Shown here: in pieces, positions 50,899-61,016 of the stretch | How the letters are laid out: each line of letters starts with the position of its first letter | How positions within the stretch are numbered: position 1 is the stretch's first letter | Made by a program: the position numbers and the translations under genes | Origin: CALMEC01 sp963706315 | GTDB taxonomy: Bacteria > Actinomycetota > Thermoleophilia > Miltoncostaeales > Miltoncostaeaceae | NCBI GenBank assembly: GCA_963706315.1 | Contig: CAVPMA010000024.1 | Coordinates: forward strand, 1 to 64,000 | Length of the DNA stretch: 64,000 nt | Reading direction: 5' to 3' | The notes under the pieces: model-generated | What the model was told of the DNA's origin: nothing | Seen by the model: only the letters and a program-made list of their open reading frames with translations | Databases searched by the model: none

Positions 50899-51651
50899 TC
50901 AGGGGACGATCTCGACCGGCACGCCCGGGGCGGCGTAGCGCTGGAGCGCCCGCACGCCGTCGCGCGACATCCGGACGCAGCCGTGCGACACGGCCTGGCC
51001 GAGCACGCCGGAGTTCGGCCATCCGTGGATGCCCACGATGCCGTCCCCACCCGCGAAGGTGCGCAGCACGTTGCTGTGCGCGGTGAGCACCAGGATGTAC
51101 GGGCCAAGCTGGCCCCCGGTCGGGACCGGATCCCAGATCGCGAAGAGCCCCTTCGGGGTCGGCGTGCCGCCCGTCCCCACCGCGGCCCGGAACGTCTTGA
51201 TGCGCACGCCCTTGCGGAACACCTGCACGCTCCGCGACCCGGTCTTGACCCGGATCCACGTCACGTTTCGGCGCACGTCGACCGCGGCCTCCGGAACCCA
51301 TCCCTGCGTGCCGTTGGGGCGCTTCGGGAGCTGGAGGCGGATCCAGGCCTTCTGCCCGACGACCTTCGCCCCGGTGACCATGTAGATGCCGGGTCCCTGC
51401 GAGTACGGCGTGTAATGGCGCAGGCTCATCACGATGCGACCGCCCGGCGTTCGTCGCGCGGCGACGGGATAGAGGATCCTCGCGGTCCACGACTCGTCGA
51501 TCCTCGGCGGGCCAGGAAGCGCCGGTGCCGCGGCCTGAGTCGCCGCGGGAACGGCGGTTGCGGGCGGCGTCTCAGCCGCCGCGATCGCCGTGCCGACAAG
51601 CACGACCATCACGGCGCCCACGCCGGTGAGCGTACGTCGAAAGCAACACAT
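50899..51651 (-). CDS. L,D-transpeptidase (YkuD domain)
   Basis: A 250-residue exported cell-wall enzyme that makes 3-3 peptidoglycan cross-links or attaches proteins. It has a signal segment (GVGAVMVVLVGTAIAAAE), an SH3-like middle (WIRLQLPKRPNGTQGWVPEAAVDV) and a C-terminal YkuD domain with KGLFAIWDP, VGIHGWP and the catalytic SHGCVRMSRD (Cys). The ATG is preceded by TAACCT eight bases upstream and by GAAGG. Normal length. Confidence 0.9.
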   Translation of the reverse strand: MCCFRRTLTGVGAVMVVLVGTAIAAAETPPATAVPAATQAAAPALPGPPRIDESWTARILYPVAARRTPGGRIVMSLRHYTPYSQGPGIYMVTGAKVVGQKAWIRLQLPKRPNGTQGWVPEAAVDVRRNVTWIRVKTGSRSVQVFRKGVRIKTFRAAVGTGGTPTPKGLFAIWDPVPTGGQLGPYILVLTAHSNVLRTFAGGDGIVGIHGWPNSGVLGQAVSHGCVRMSRDGVRALQRYAAPGVPVEIVP

Positions 51652-51737
51652 CCTTCACGAGGTTAGCTGCCGCGTCCGGCCGGACAAAACTCGGGTCGGT
51701 CCGCGAGCCGGGCCGCGCGGGGGTCGCGGCGTCGAAT

Positions 51738-52640
51738 TCACGCGCCGCGACCCCCTTGCGAACCGTCTGCTCGCCCGATTCGCTCCTTGACGAACTGGGC
51801 GACCTCCGTCGGGTTCGTCCCGACGCGCACGCCCTTGGCCTCGAGGGCCTCCTTCTTCGCCTGGGCGGTGCCCGAGGAGCCGGTGATGATCGCCCCGGCG
51901 TGGCCCATCTGCTTGCCGGGCGGCGCCTGGAAGCCCGCGATGTACGCGACGACGGGCGTGGTCATGTGCTCGGCGATGAACTCCGCGGCCTTCTCCTCCT
52001 CGTTGCCGCCGATCTCGCCGACCATCACCACCAGGTCGGTCTCCGGGTCGGCCTCGAACCGGCTGAGGATGTCGATGAAGGAGCTCCCCACGACCGGGTC
52101 GCCGCCGATGCCGACCACGGTGCTCTGGCCGATCCCGACGAGCGCGAGCTCCTTGGAGATCTGGTAGGTAAGGGTGCCGCTGCGGCTGACCAGGCCGACC
52201 CGGCCCGGCTGGAACACCTGCGTGGGCATGATCCCGACGGTCGCCCGTCCGGGGCTGATCACCCCGGGGCAGTTCGGCCCGACGAGCGTCTGGTTGCCGC
52301 GCTTGAGGTGGGTGTAGACGCGCAGCATGTCGTGGGCGGGGATGCCCTCGGTGATGCAGATGATGAGATCGACGCCGCTCTCGATCGCCTCGTAGAGGGC
52401 GTCGGTTGCGAACCGCGGCGGCACGAACACCATCGCCGTGTTCGCCTGCGTCTCCTGGACGGCCTGGTGCAAGGTGTTGAAGACCGGGATGCCGTCGACG
52501 CCCTGGCCGCCCTTACCGGGCGTGACGCCCGCGACCACGTTCGTCCCGTAGGCCTTGTTGCGCCCCGCGTGGAACGCGCCCTCGCGACCCGTGATGCCCT
52601 GCACCACGAGCCGGGTGTTCTGGTCGACGAGGATGCTCAC
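51738..52640 (-). CDS. sucD: Succinyl-CoA synthetase alpha subunit
   Basis: SucD binds CoA and carries the phosphohistidine for substrate-level phosphorylation in the TCA cycle. The 300-residue protein has the CoA-binding GITGREGAFHAGRNKAYGTNVVAGVTPGKGG, CPGVISPG and the active-site His in KQMGHAGAIITGSSGTA. GTG 52640 overlaps the sucC stop (GTGA). C-terminal residues are Gly/Arg-rich. Normal length. Confidence 0.95.
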   Translation of the reverse strand: MSILVDQNTRLVVQGITGREGAFHAGRNKAYGTNVVAGVTPGKGGQGVDGIPVFNTLHQAVQETQANTAMVFVPPRFATDALYEAIESGVDLIICITEGIPAHDMLRVYTHLKRGNQTLVGPNCPGVISPGRATVGIMPTQVFQPGRVGLVSRSGTLTYQISKELALVGIGQSTVVGIGGDPVVGSSFIDILSRFEADPETDLVVMVGEIGGNEEEKAAEFIAEHMTTPVVAYIAGFQAPPGKQMGHAGAIITGSSGTAQAKKEALEAKGVRVGTNPTEVAQFVKERIGRADGSQGGRGA

Positions 52641-53785
52641 GCCGCCTCCTTCGCAAGCTGGACGGCCCGTTCGGCCGCGGACAGCATCGTGGGTTCCACG
52701 ACGACGTTGGACGGCGCGCGCTCCTTGATGATCGCGCGGCCCTCTTCCTCGTTGGTGCCGTCCAGGCGGACGACGATCGGGAGCGTCGAGTCGAGCTGCC
52801 CGATCGCGGTGAGCAGACCCTCCGCGACCTCGTCGCAGCGGGTGATCCCGCCGAAGATGTTGATCAGGAGCGCCTTGACCTTGGGATCGGACAGGAGCAC
52901 CTCGAGCGCGTCGACGACCTCCTCGGCCTTCGAGCCCCCGCCCGCGTCGAGGAAGTTGGCGGGCCGTCCGCCGGCGAGCGCGACGACGTCGAGCGTGCTC
53001 ATGACGAGGCCTGCGCCGTTGCCCAAGATGCCGACGTCTCCGTCGAGCTTGACGTAGGTGACGCCCTTCTCCTGCGCCATCCGCTCCTGGGGGTCCTCGG
53101 TGGTGGCCTCGCGCAACGCGAGGATGTCGGGGTGGCGGTACAGCGCGTTCCCGTCGACCGTGACCTTTGCGTCGAGCGCGATGACCCGGCCGTCGGTTGT
53201 CCAGATCAGCGGGTTGATCTCCATCAGCGTCGTGTCGAGGTCGATGAAGCCCTGGTAGAGCCGGAGCAGGATGTCGATGACGCCCTTCATGGCGCCCTCG
53301 TCGATCTCGGCCTCGTAGCAGAGCCGGCGCGCGTGGTGCGGGTGGAAGCCCGAGAGCGGGTCGATGTGGAGCCGCGCGAGCTTGTCGGGGTGCTCCTCGG
53401 CGACCGACTCGATGTCGACGCCGCCCATCGCGGAGAGCATCACCAGCGGCTTCTTCTCGCCGCGGTCGAACGTGATCGACGCGTAGTACTCCGTCGCGAT
53501 GTCCGACGCGGCCTCGATCCATACCCGGTGGACCGTGTGCCCTTTGATGTCCATCCCGAGGATCTCGCGCGCGCGCGCCTCGGCCTCGTCGGGGTTCTCG
53601 GCGAGCTTGATCCCGCCGGCCTTGCCCCGTCCGCCGACCTGCACCTGCGCCTTCACCACGACCCGTCCGCCGATGCGCTCGGCGGCGGCCCGCGCGGCCT
53701 CCGGCGTCTCGGCCGCCTCGCCGGACGGCACCGGAATGCCGTGGCGCGCGAACAGCTCCTTGCCCTGATACTCGAAGAGATCCAA
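52637..53785 (-). CDS. sucC: Succinyl-CoA synthetase beta subunit
   Basis: SucC is the nucleotide-binding subunit that pairs with SucD. The 382-residue protein has an ATP-grasp fold starting DLFEYQGKELFARHGIPVP, VVKAQVQVGGRGKAGGIKLA, and the C-terminal GAGLVMSTLDVVALAGGRPANFLDAGGG, and NIFGGITRCDEVA motifs. The start is a TTG at 53785, supported by GGAAGGA six bases upstream and by the conserved N-terminus. Coupled to sucD. Divergent from the next small gene. Confidence 0.95.
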   Translation of the reverse strand: MDLFEYQGKELFARHGIPVPSGEAAETPEAARAAAERIGGRVVVKAQVQVGGRGKAGGIKLAENPDEAEARAREILGMDIKGHTVHRVWIEAASDIATEYYASITFDRGEKKPLVMLSAMGGVDIESVAEEHPDKLARLHIDPLSGFHPHHARRLCYEAEIDEGAMKGVIDILLRLYQGFIDLDTTLMEINPLIWTTDGRVIALDAKVTVDGNALYRHPDILALREATTEDPQERMAQEKGVTYVKLDGDVGILGNGAGLVMSTLDVVALAGGRPANFLDAGGGSKAEEVVDALEVLLSDPKVKALLINIFGGITRCDEVAEGLLTAIGQLDSTLPIVVRLDGTNEEEGRAIIKERAPSNVVVEPTMLSAAERAVQLAKEAA

Positions 53786-53851
53786 CCGACATCCTTCCCG
53801 CTCGGAAACGGCTCCCGGGCGGGAACCTCGGGGATCTTACCCGCGGCGAGG

Positions 53852-53857
53852 TAGCCT
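53852..53857 (+). promoter_or_regulatory. TAGCCT -10 box, leaderless start
   Basis: TAGCCT lies six bases before GTG 53864, with no Shine-Dalgarno, in the short region divergent from sucC. Confidence 0.5.
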
Positions 53858-53863
53858 GCGGGG

Positions 53864-54160
53864 GTGACGGATGACCTGGCGAAGCGGCTCGAGATGCTGC
53901 TGGTGCTCCAGTGGCTCGACGAGGGCCGCCCCGAGGACGGGACCGTCGTCCTGTCGGTGTCGACGGCGGTGTCGGAGCTCGGCCTCGAGATCGGGCGCGC
54001 GGGGGTTCTTGCGGTCATGGGCGCGCTCGGTGAGCTGGAGGAGGAGGGGCTCGTGAGGGTCGCGCTCGAGGGGCCCGTCCGGCGCGACCCGCGGGTCACG
54101 CTCGCCGACGAGCTGCGCGCCGACGCCGGCCACCTCTTCGGCGGCGAGTCGGGTAACTAG
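53864..54160 (+). CDS. Hypothetical 98-residue protein, possible winged-helix fold
   Basis: A small acidic protein made mostly of helices (AKRLEMLLVLQWLDEG, STAVSELGLEIGRAGVLAVMGALGELEEEGLVRVALEG), with a strand-like end of the helix-helix unit that resembles a winged-helix DNA-binding domain without clear basic recognition residues. It would be leaderless. It lies between sucC (divergent) and the pst operon, 220 bases before pstS; a regulatory role in phosphate uptake is only a guess. Confidence 0.5.
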   Translation: MTDDLAKRLEMLLVLQWLDEGRPEDGTVVLSVSTAVSELGLEIGRAGVLAVMGALGELEEEGLVRVALEGPVRRDPRVTLADELRADAGHLFGGESGN

Positions 54161-54286
54161 CTTCCACCCGGCTGGGCCAGAAAGGAGAGGGGTAGCACAG
54201 GCCCGGATCGGAGGATGGCGTTCACCTCACGCGCTGAGTGGCCCACCCGCGTCGCGTCCTTCGTTTTCCCTCCCGTCCTTTCCCCA

Positions 54287-54330
54287 GTTACCAGATTGTC
54301 ACGACTTCGTCACAGGATCGACACCGACCG
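54287..54330 (+). promoter_or_regulatory. Four tandem 11-base PHO-box-like repeats
   Basis: GTTACCAGATT, GTCACGACTTC, GTCACAGGATC and GACACCGACCG follow one another without gaps, each fitting G-T/A-T/C-A-C-N. Such 11-base direct repeats are the actinobacterial PhoP (PHO) box. They end 50 bases before the pstS start. A lone TTCACCTCAC lies further upstream (about 54221). The rest of the 220-base gap shows GGAGGG (Shine-Dalgarno) at 54369-54374 and little else. Confidence 0.55.
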
Positions 54331-54380
54331 GAGACCCCCTCCCTGAGAACCTCATGTCGTAACGACCCGGAGGGAAGAAC

Positions 54381-55481
54381 GTGATTGGGAAAGGACTGAT
54401 AGCGACCGCGGCGTTCGCGGCGCTCACCGTGGCCGTCGCCGGCTGTGGAGGGTCGAGCTCGAGCTCGACGGAATCCGCCGCCTCGAGCACGCCTCAATCC
54501 AGCGGAACGATCAACGGCGCGGGGGCGACGTTCCCGGCGCCCGTCTACCAGGAGTGGGCCGCACGGATCAAGGACGCGTCCGGCCTGACCGTCAACTACC
54601 AGGCCATCGGCTCCGGCGGCGGGATTGCGCAGTTCACGGCCAAGACCGTCGACTTCGGCGCCACCGACGCCGCCATGAAGGACGAGGAGGTCGCGGCCGC
54701 CCAGAAGGTCGGCGAGCCCGTGCACGTCCCGACGGTGTTCGGTGCGGTCACCGTGTCATACAACGTCACGGACGTCGCGACCGGACTGAAGCTCGACGGC
54801 GCGACGGTCGCGGACCTCTTCCTCGGCAAGATCACGAAGTGGAACGACCCGGCCATCGCCGCCCTCAACTCGGGGGTGACGCTCCCGGCCACGAACGTCA
54901 CCGTCTGCCACCGCTCGGACGAGTCGGGCACGACCAAGCTGTTCACCACGTTCCTGAACGCGTACTCGCCCGAGTGGAAGTCGAAGGTCGGCAGCGACAA
55001 GGCCGTCCAGTGGCCCACCGGCACCGGCGCGAAGGGCAACGACGGCGTCGCGGCCTGCGTGACGCAGACCAACGGCGCGGTCGGATACGTCGAGGAGGCG
55101 TACGCGCTCCAGAACAACTTCACCACCGCCGCGCTGAAGAACAAGGCCGGCAACTACGTCACCCCGACCCTCGAGTCGACCTCGGCCGCCGGGGCGGGCA
55201 TCACGTTGCCCGCTGACCTGCGGTTCGACACCATCGACGCTCCCGGCGCCGACGCCTACCCGATCGCATCGGCCACGTTCCTGCTGGTCTACCAGGACAT
55301 GTGCAAGGCCGGCTACAGCGAGTCGACCGCCAAGGACGTGAAGATCTGGCTCGACTACGCGCTTGGCGACGGCCAGGCGGTCGCTCCCGATCTGAATTAC
55401 GCACCGCTTCCGCCGGAGACGCTGGCCGCGGCGAAAGCCAAGGTCGCGGCCCTGCAGTGCAATGGGACTCCGCTGACGTAG
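54381..55481 (+). CDS. pstS: Phosphate-binding lipoprotein PstS
   Basis: PstS captures phosphate outside the membrane. The 366-residue protein has a lipoprotein signal ending in VAGCGG, a Ser-rich linker, and the binding-protein motifs INGAGATFPAPVYQEWA, YQAIGSGGGIAQF, VDFGATDAAM and SDESGTTKLF typical of phosphate ligation. GTG 54381 has GGAGGGAAG upstream. It is the first gene of pstSCAB-phoU and is separated by 10 bases from pstC. Confidence 0.95.
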   Translation: MIGKGLIATAAFAALTVAVAGCGGSSSSSTESAASSTPQSSGTINGAGATFPAPVYQEWAARIKDASGLTVNYQAIGSGGGIAQFTAKTVDFGATDAAMKDEEVAAAQKVGEPVHVPTVFGAVTVSYNVTDVATGLKLDGATVADLFLGKITKWNDPAIAALNSGVTLPATNVTVCHRSDESGTTKLFTTFLNAYSPEWKSKVGSDKAVQWPTGTGAKGNDGVAACVTQTNGAVGYVEEAYALQNNFTTAALKNKAGNYVTPTLESTSAAGAGITLPADLRFDTIDAPGADAYPIASATFLLVYQDMCKAGYSESTAKDVKIWLDYALGDGQAVAPDLNYAPLPPETLAAAKAKVAALQCNGTPLT

Positions 55482-55491
55482 CATCTCGGCT

Positions 55492-56511
55492 GTGACGACC
55501 GATACCGTGAAGCGCGGCAGGGGGGCCCGCCTGTCACTCGGGCGGGCCGCCCCGTCGCGTCTTCCGGATCGGCTCCTGAAGTGGGTCCTCGCCGGACTCG
55601 CCGGGCTCATCCTGGCCATCATCGCCTTCTTCTTCGTGCGCCTCTACGTCGAGGCGCACCCGGCGTTCGCCGAATTCGGCCACCTCGGATTCATCTTCGA
55701 CAACGAGTGGAACGTCTCGGCCGGCCGGTTCGGCGCATGGCCACTCATCGTCGGGACGCTGATCACCTCGGGCGTGGCCCTCCTCATCGGCATCCCGGTT
55801 GCGGTCGCGACGGCCGTGTTCCTCACCGAGCTCTGCCCGCGCAAGATGCGGGAGACGCTCTCGACGCTCGTGGAGCTCCTCGCCGCCGTCCCGTCGGTCG
55901 TCTACGGCCTGTGGGGCGTCTACTTCCTGATCCCGAAGCTGCGGCCGGCGGAGCAGTGGTTCTCCGACACGTTCGCGTTCCTCCCGTTCGTCGGAGGGCA
56001 TGTCGCCGGCCCCAACTACTTCATCGGCGGGCTGATCCTCGCGATCATGATCATCCCCATCGTCTCCTCGATCTCGCGCGAGGTGATGGCCACGGTCCCG
56101 CACGAGAACAAGGAGGCGGCGCTCGCCCTCGGCGCGACCCGCTGGGAGATGATCCGCATGGCCGTCCTTCCCTACTCCCGCGCGGGCATCGCGGGAGCCG
56201 CGATGCTGGGGCTCGGCCGGGCGATCGGCGAGACCATCGCCGTCACGCTCGTGATCGGGAACTCGCCGAACATCGGCAACGCGCTCTTCGACCAGGGGTA
56301 CACGCTCGCGGCGGTGGTGGCGAACGAGTTCGGCGAGGCCGCGTCGGATCCGGTCCACCGGGCGGCGCTGATCGCCGCCGGGCTGGTGCTGTTCCTGCTG
56401 ACCCTCCTCGTCAACCTCATCGCGCGCTTCTACGTCGTGCGGGCGGAGCGGGGACCACGCATCGGAGGGGGCGAGCGCGGACTCGAAGAGGCGCTCGACA
56501 AGGCGATATGA
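55492..56511 (+). CDS. pstC: Phosphate ABC transporter permease PstC
   Basis: PstC forms half of the phosphate channel. The 339-residue protein has about six membrane helices and the binding-protein-dependent permease loop (EAALALGATRWEMIRMAVLPYSRAGIAGAAMLGLGRAIGETIAV). The N-terminus is basic. GTG 55492 starts; the stop overlaps the pstA ATG. Confidence 0.93.
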   Translation: MTTDTVKRGRGARLSLGRAAPSRLPDRLLKWVLAGLAGLILAIIAFFFVRLYVEAHPAFAEFGHLGFIFDNEWNVSAGRFGAWPLIVGTLITSGVALLIGIPVAVATAVFLTELCPRKMRETLSTLVELLAAVPSVVYGLWGVYFLIPKLRPAEQWFSDTFAFLPFVGGHVAGPNYFIGGLILAIMIIPIVSSISREVMATVPHENKEAALALGATRWEMIRMAVLPYSRAGIAGAAMLGLGRAIGETIAVTLVIGNSPNIGNALFDQGYTLAAVVANEFGEAASDPVHRAALIAAGLVLFLLTLLVNLIARFYVVRAERGPRIGGGERGLEEALDKAI

Positions 56512-57373
56512 GCGAGCTCCAGCCGATCAGCGCCCGCAGGCGCCGCACGGACGTCGCGATGCGCGGGCTCATGGCGGCCGGCACACTGCTCGCCCTCGTT
56601 CCCCTCGGGCTCATCCTGTTCTATCTCATCAGGCGCGGGCTCGGCGCGTGGAGCTGGCACTTCTTCACCTCCGACCCCACGGGGCGCTTCATCGGCGACC
56701 CCGGCGGCGTCAAGAGCGCGCTCATCGGGACGATCCTCATCGTTGCCCTGGCGGCCCTCATCGCGATACCGATCGGCATCGGGGTCGCCGTGTACCTCGT
56801 CGAGTACGGCAAGCAGAGCAAGTTCGCCAACATCGTCCGCTACTTCGTCGACGTGATGACCGGCGTCCCGTCGATCGTGTTCGGCCTCTTCATCTACATC
56901 GTCCTGATCCTGTCGGGCTCCTTCGGTGGCTTCGCGGCGTGGAAGGGATCGGTGGCGCTTGCCCTCTTGATGCTTCCCGTGGTCACGCGCTCGGCCGAAG
57001 TCGTGCTGAACCTCGTGCCGAACGGCTTGAAGGAGGCCGGCCTCGCGCTGGGGTCCCCGCGGTGGCGGCTCATCTTCCGGGTCATCCTCCCGACCGCCGT
57101 CCCCGGTCTCATCACCGGCTCGCTGCTCGCGGTGGCGCGCGCGGCCGGCGAGACCGCGCCGCTGCTGTTCACCGCGTTCGCCATCAACGCGACGACCTTC
57201 AACCTCGGCGAGCAGATGAACTCGCTGCCGATCCAGATCTTCAGCGACGTGGGCCAGGCGCAGGACCGGATCGTCGAGCGTGCCTGGGGCGCCGCGCTCG
57301 CGCTCGTTGTGCTTATTCTTTTCATGACGCTCGCCGCACGCCTCATCTCGCGCAGGAGCCGAACACAGCAGTC

Positions 57374-57377
<4 letters not shown>
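56508..57377 (+). CDS. pstA: Phosphate ABC transporter permease PstA
   Basis: PstA pairs with PstC. The 289-residue protein has about six membrane helices, and the permease loop EAGLALGSPRWRLIFRVILPTAVPGLITGSLLAVARAAGETAPLL. Both ends overlap neighbours (ATGA with pstC and pstB), indicating tight coupling. Confidence 0.93.
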
Positions 57378-58276
<899 letters not shown>

Positions 58277-58292
58277 GCCGGGGAGCGAGATC

Positions 58293-58980
58293 GTGGCCGA
58301 GGCCCGGCATCACTTCCGCGACGAGCTCATCGGGCTCGAGACGGCCACCCTGGAAGGGCTCGACATGGTCGAGGAGGCGCTGGCACGCGCGACCGACGCG
58401 CTCGACAATCAGGACATCCGTCTCGCAGAGTTCGTCATCGCCGACGACGACCGCATCGACGGCCGCTACCTCGAGGTGCACCAGGGCGTGCTGAGCCTGC
58501 TGGCGCGGGAGGCTCCCGTCGCGACCGACCTACGGATTGTCGCCGCGCTGCTGCACGTCATCCGTCACATCGAGCGGATGGGCGACCAGTGCGTCAACAT
58601 CTGCAAGCTCATCCCGCTCACGGGCCACGACCCGCCGGTCCGGGATGAGATTCTCGGAGCGGGTCGACGAGATGAGCCGCCTCGCGAGGATTCAGATCCT
58701 CGACGCAAAGCGCAGTTTCGCGACGCGTGACGTGGACCTCGCCGAGGAGCTCGCGCGCAGCGACGCCGAGATCAACCGCCTCAACCGGGAGATCTTCCAA
58801 CTCGTGCTCGAGGTGGGTGCCGACTTCGACTCGCGCGAGTGGGCGACGCTCATGGTGCTGGTCGCCAGGTGCATCGAGCGGATCGGCGACAACGCCGTCG
58901 ACATCGGCGAGCAGGTCGCGTTCGTCGTGACCGGAGTCTTCCGGAAGTTCTCCGACGCATCGCACCCCGCCGGCCGCTGA
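58293..58980 (+). CDS. phoU: Phosphate-signalling protein PhoU, one frameshift
   Basis: PhoU represses PHO signalling and interacts with PstB. GTG 58293 starts AEARHHFRDELIGLETATLEG; two three-helix PhoU repeats follow. The frame breaks at about 58650: upstream RDEILG, downstream ERVDEMSRLARIQILDAK to DASHPAGR. The pieces join with one G removed from GGAG (as ILERVDEM), giving about 228 residues, the normal size. Conserved metal-binding-like E/D motifs (IERMGDQCVNI, IERIGDNAVDI) are present in both repeats. It lies 16 bases after pstB and converges with the carboxylase cluster. Confidence 0.88.
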
Positions 58981-58996
58981 CGTCCGGCTCTGCCGG

Positions 58997-60757
58997 CTAC
59001 GCGACGACCGCGATGAGCTGGCTGGCCTGAACCGCATCGCCGGCGGCGACCCCGAGCTCCTTCACCGTCCCGGCCTGATGGGCGGCGACCTCGTTCTCCA
59101 TCTTCATGGCCTCGACGATGCAGATCACGTCGCCGGCGGCGACCTCCTGGCCGACCTCGACCAGGACCTTGAGGACGGTGCCCTGCATCGGGCTCACGAT
59201 CGTGTCGCCTGACGCACCCGCTCCGTGATGCCCGCCGGCCGCAGGGGCCTTGCGCTCCCGCTTGCGCTTCGGCGCGCCGCCTCCGACCGCGCCGTCGAGG
59301 AACAGGCGCACCTCGAAGCGCTTGCCGTCGACCTCCGCGGTGACCCGCCGCTCGGTGCGCTCCTCGGGCTCCGCGGCCGCCGGCGCCCCGGCGCCGCCGT
59401 CGGTCGGCAGCGGCGTGGCGGTGTCGGACATCGCCGCAAGCTGGGCGTGGCAGGCGCCTCCGGCGATGAACTCGTCCTGGCTGAGGAGCCACTTGTGGAA
59501 GGGGATGAGGGTCTTCGGCCCCTCGATCACGAACTCGTCGAGCGCGCGGAGCATGCGCCGGCGGGCGGACTCGCGGTCGACGTCCCAGACGATGAGCTTC
59601 GCGACCATCGGGTCGTAGATGGCCGGGATCTCCGACCCCGCCTGGACACCCGAGTCGACGCGGATCCCGGGACCGGCCGGCTCGCGGTAGCCGGTGACGC
59701 GACCGGGTGTCGGGAGGAACCGATGGGAGGCGTCCTCGGCGTTGATGCGGCACTCGAACGCGTGGCCGCGGGGCTTGACGTCGCGCTGGCGGATCGACAG
59801 CGGCTCCCCTGCGGCGACGCGCACCATCTCGCGGATGAGGTCGACGCCGCAGACCTCCTCGGTGATCGTGTGCTCGACCTGGATCCGCGTGTTCATCTCC
59901 AGGAAGAAGAACTCGTCGCCGGACACGAGGTACTCGCACGTGCCCGCAGAGCGATAGCCCACGGCCTGCACGGCGCGCACGGACGCCTCGCCCATGCGCT
60001 TGCGAAGGCCCGGTGACACGACCGGGCTCGGCGTCTCCTCGACGAGCTTCTGGTGGCGGCGCTGCACCGAGCAGTCGCGCTCGCCCAGGTAGATCGCGTT
60101 GCCGTGCGCGTCGGCGAGGATCTGGATCTCGACGTGGCGGGGATCCGGCAGGTAGCGCTCCAGGTACACCACCGAGTCGGCGAAGAACTTCTCCGACTCG
60201 CGGCGCGCGCCCTCGAAGGCATCCTTAAGCGCGCCCGGGTCGAGTGCGACGCGAAAGCCCTTGCCGCCACCGCCCGCCGCGGCCTTGACCGCGACCGGGT
60301 ATCCGATCTGCTTCGCGATCGCCCGGGCCTTCGCCAGGGTCGGAACCTCCTCGCGCACCCCGGGAACGATCGGCACGCCCGCTTCGTGCATCAGCGCCCG
60401 CGCGCCGATCTTGGACCCCATCGCGTCGATCGCCTCGGGAGGGGGACCGATGAACACGATGCCGGCCTCGGCGCAGGCGCGGGCGAACGTCGCGTTCTCG
60501 GCGAGGAAGCCGTAGCCGGGGTGGATCGCCTCGGCGCCCGCGCGCGCGGCCGTCTCGAGGATCGTCTCGACCTTGAGATACGACTCGGTGGCCGGACCGG
60601 GGCCGATCAGGTACGCCTCGTCGGCGAGGCTCACGAACAGCGCGTCGCGGTCGACCTCGCTGTAGACCGCCACCGATGCGATCCCCATCTCGCGCAGCGT
60701 CCGGAACACCCGGATCGCGATCTCTCCGCGGTTCGCCACCAGGACCTTACGAAACAT
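58997..60757 (-). CDS. Acyl-CoA carboxylase alpha subunit (biotin carboxylase + BCCP)
   Basis: The alpha chain carboxylates biotin and carries it. The 586-residue protein begins FRKVLVANRGEIAIRVFRTLREMG, has the ATP-grasp biotin carboxylase with AAAGGGGKGFRV, the EMNTRIQVEH motif and RDCSVQRRHQKLVEE, then a linker and a C-terminal biotin-binding domain with EAMKMENEVAAH (biotin Lys). ATG 60757 overlaps the epsilon subunit gene by 11 bases. Proximity to methylmalonyl-CoA mutase suggests propionyl-CoA as the main substrate, but acetyl-CoA is possible. Confidence 0.93.
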   Translation of the reverse strand: MFRKVLVANRGEIAIRVFRTLREMGIASVAVYSEVDRDALFVSLADEAYLIGPGPATESYLKVETILETAARAGAEAIHPGYGFLAENATFARACAEAGIVFIGPPPEAIDAMGSKIGARALMHEAGVPIVPGVREEVPTLAKARAIAKQIGYPVAVKAAAGGGGKGFRVALDPGALKDAFEGARRESEKFFADSVVYLERYLPDPRHVEIQILADAHGNAIYLGERDCSVQRRHQKLVEETPSPVVSPGLRKRMGEASVRAVQAVGYRSAGTCEYLVSGDEFFFLEMNTRIQVEHTITEEVCGVDLIREMVRVAAGEPLSIRQRDVKPRGHAFECRINAEDASHRFLPTPGRVTGYREPAGPGIRVDSGVQAGSEIPAIYDPMVAKLIVWDVDRESARRRMLRALDEFVIEGPKTLIPFHKWLLSQDEFIAGGACHAQLAAMSDTATPLPTDGGAGAPAAAEPEERTERRVTAEVDGKRFEVRLFLDGAVGGGAPKRKRERKAPAAGGHHGAGASGDTIVSPMQGTVLKVLVEVGQEVAAGDVICIVEAMKMENEVAAHQAGTVKELGVAAGDAVQASQLIAVVA

Positions 60758-61012
60758 CCGCTCCCCGTATCCCCTCGTCGATTGCCGCGCGGCGCCACGC
60801 CGAGCGGTAGGCCCACGGCAGCGCCGGCGCGTCCTGCGCCGACTCGGCCTCCAGCAGCACCTGGACGGCCGCGAGCACGGCAGCGGCCTCCTCGCCGGTC
60901 GGACTTCCATACGCCGCCTCGAACACGGCACTTGGGCGGCCTATGAATCGCCCTTCGGTCGATTCAAACGTTCGCGGCGGCTGGATTCCGGCGACGACTT
61001 CGGCCGAAACGG

Positions 61013-61016
<4 letters not shown>
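60747..61016 (-). CDS. accE: Acyl-CoA carboxylase epsilon subunit
   Basis: The small 89-residue epsilon subunit stabilises actinobacterial carboxylase complexes and affects alpha-beta assembly. It has VVAGIQPPRTFESTEGRFIGRPS, a spacer, EEAAAVLAAVQVLLEAES and the C-terminal WAYRSAWRRAAIDEG, matching the family pattern (often ending in -SxWR). GTG 61016 overlaps the stop of the beta gene. Low complexity and short, but the position between beta and alpha genes strongly supports it. Confidence 0.82.

Noticed and set aside
59000..60900. Urea or pyruvate carboxylase as identity of the alpha subunit
   Set aside because: No carboxyltransferase domain in the same chain; the separate beta and epsilon genes fit an acyl-CoA carboxylase.
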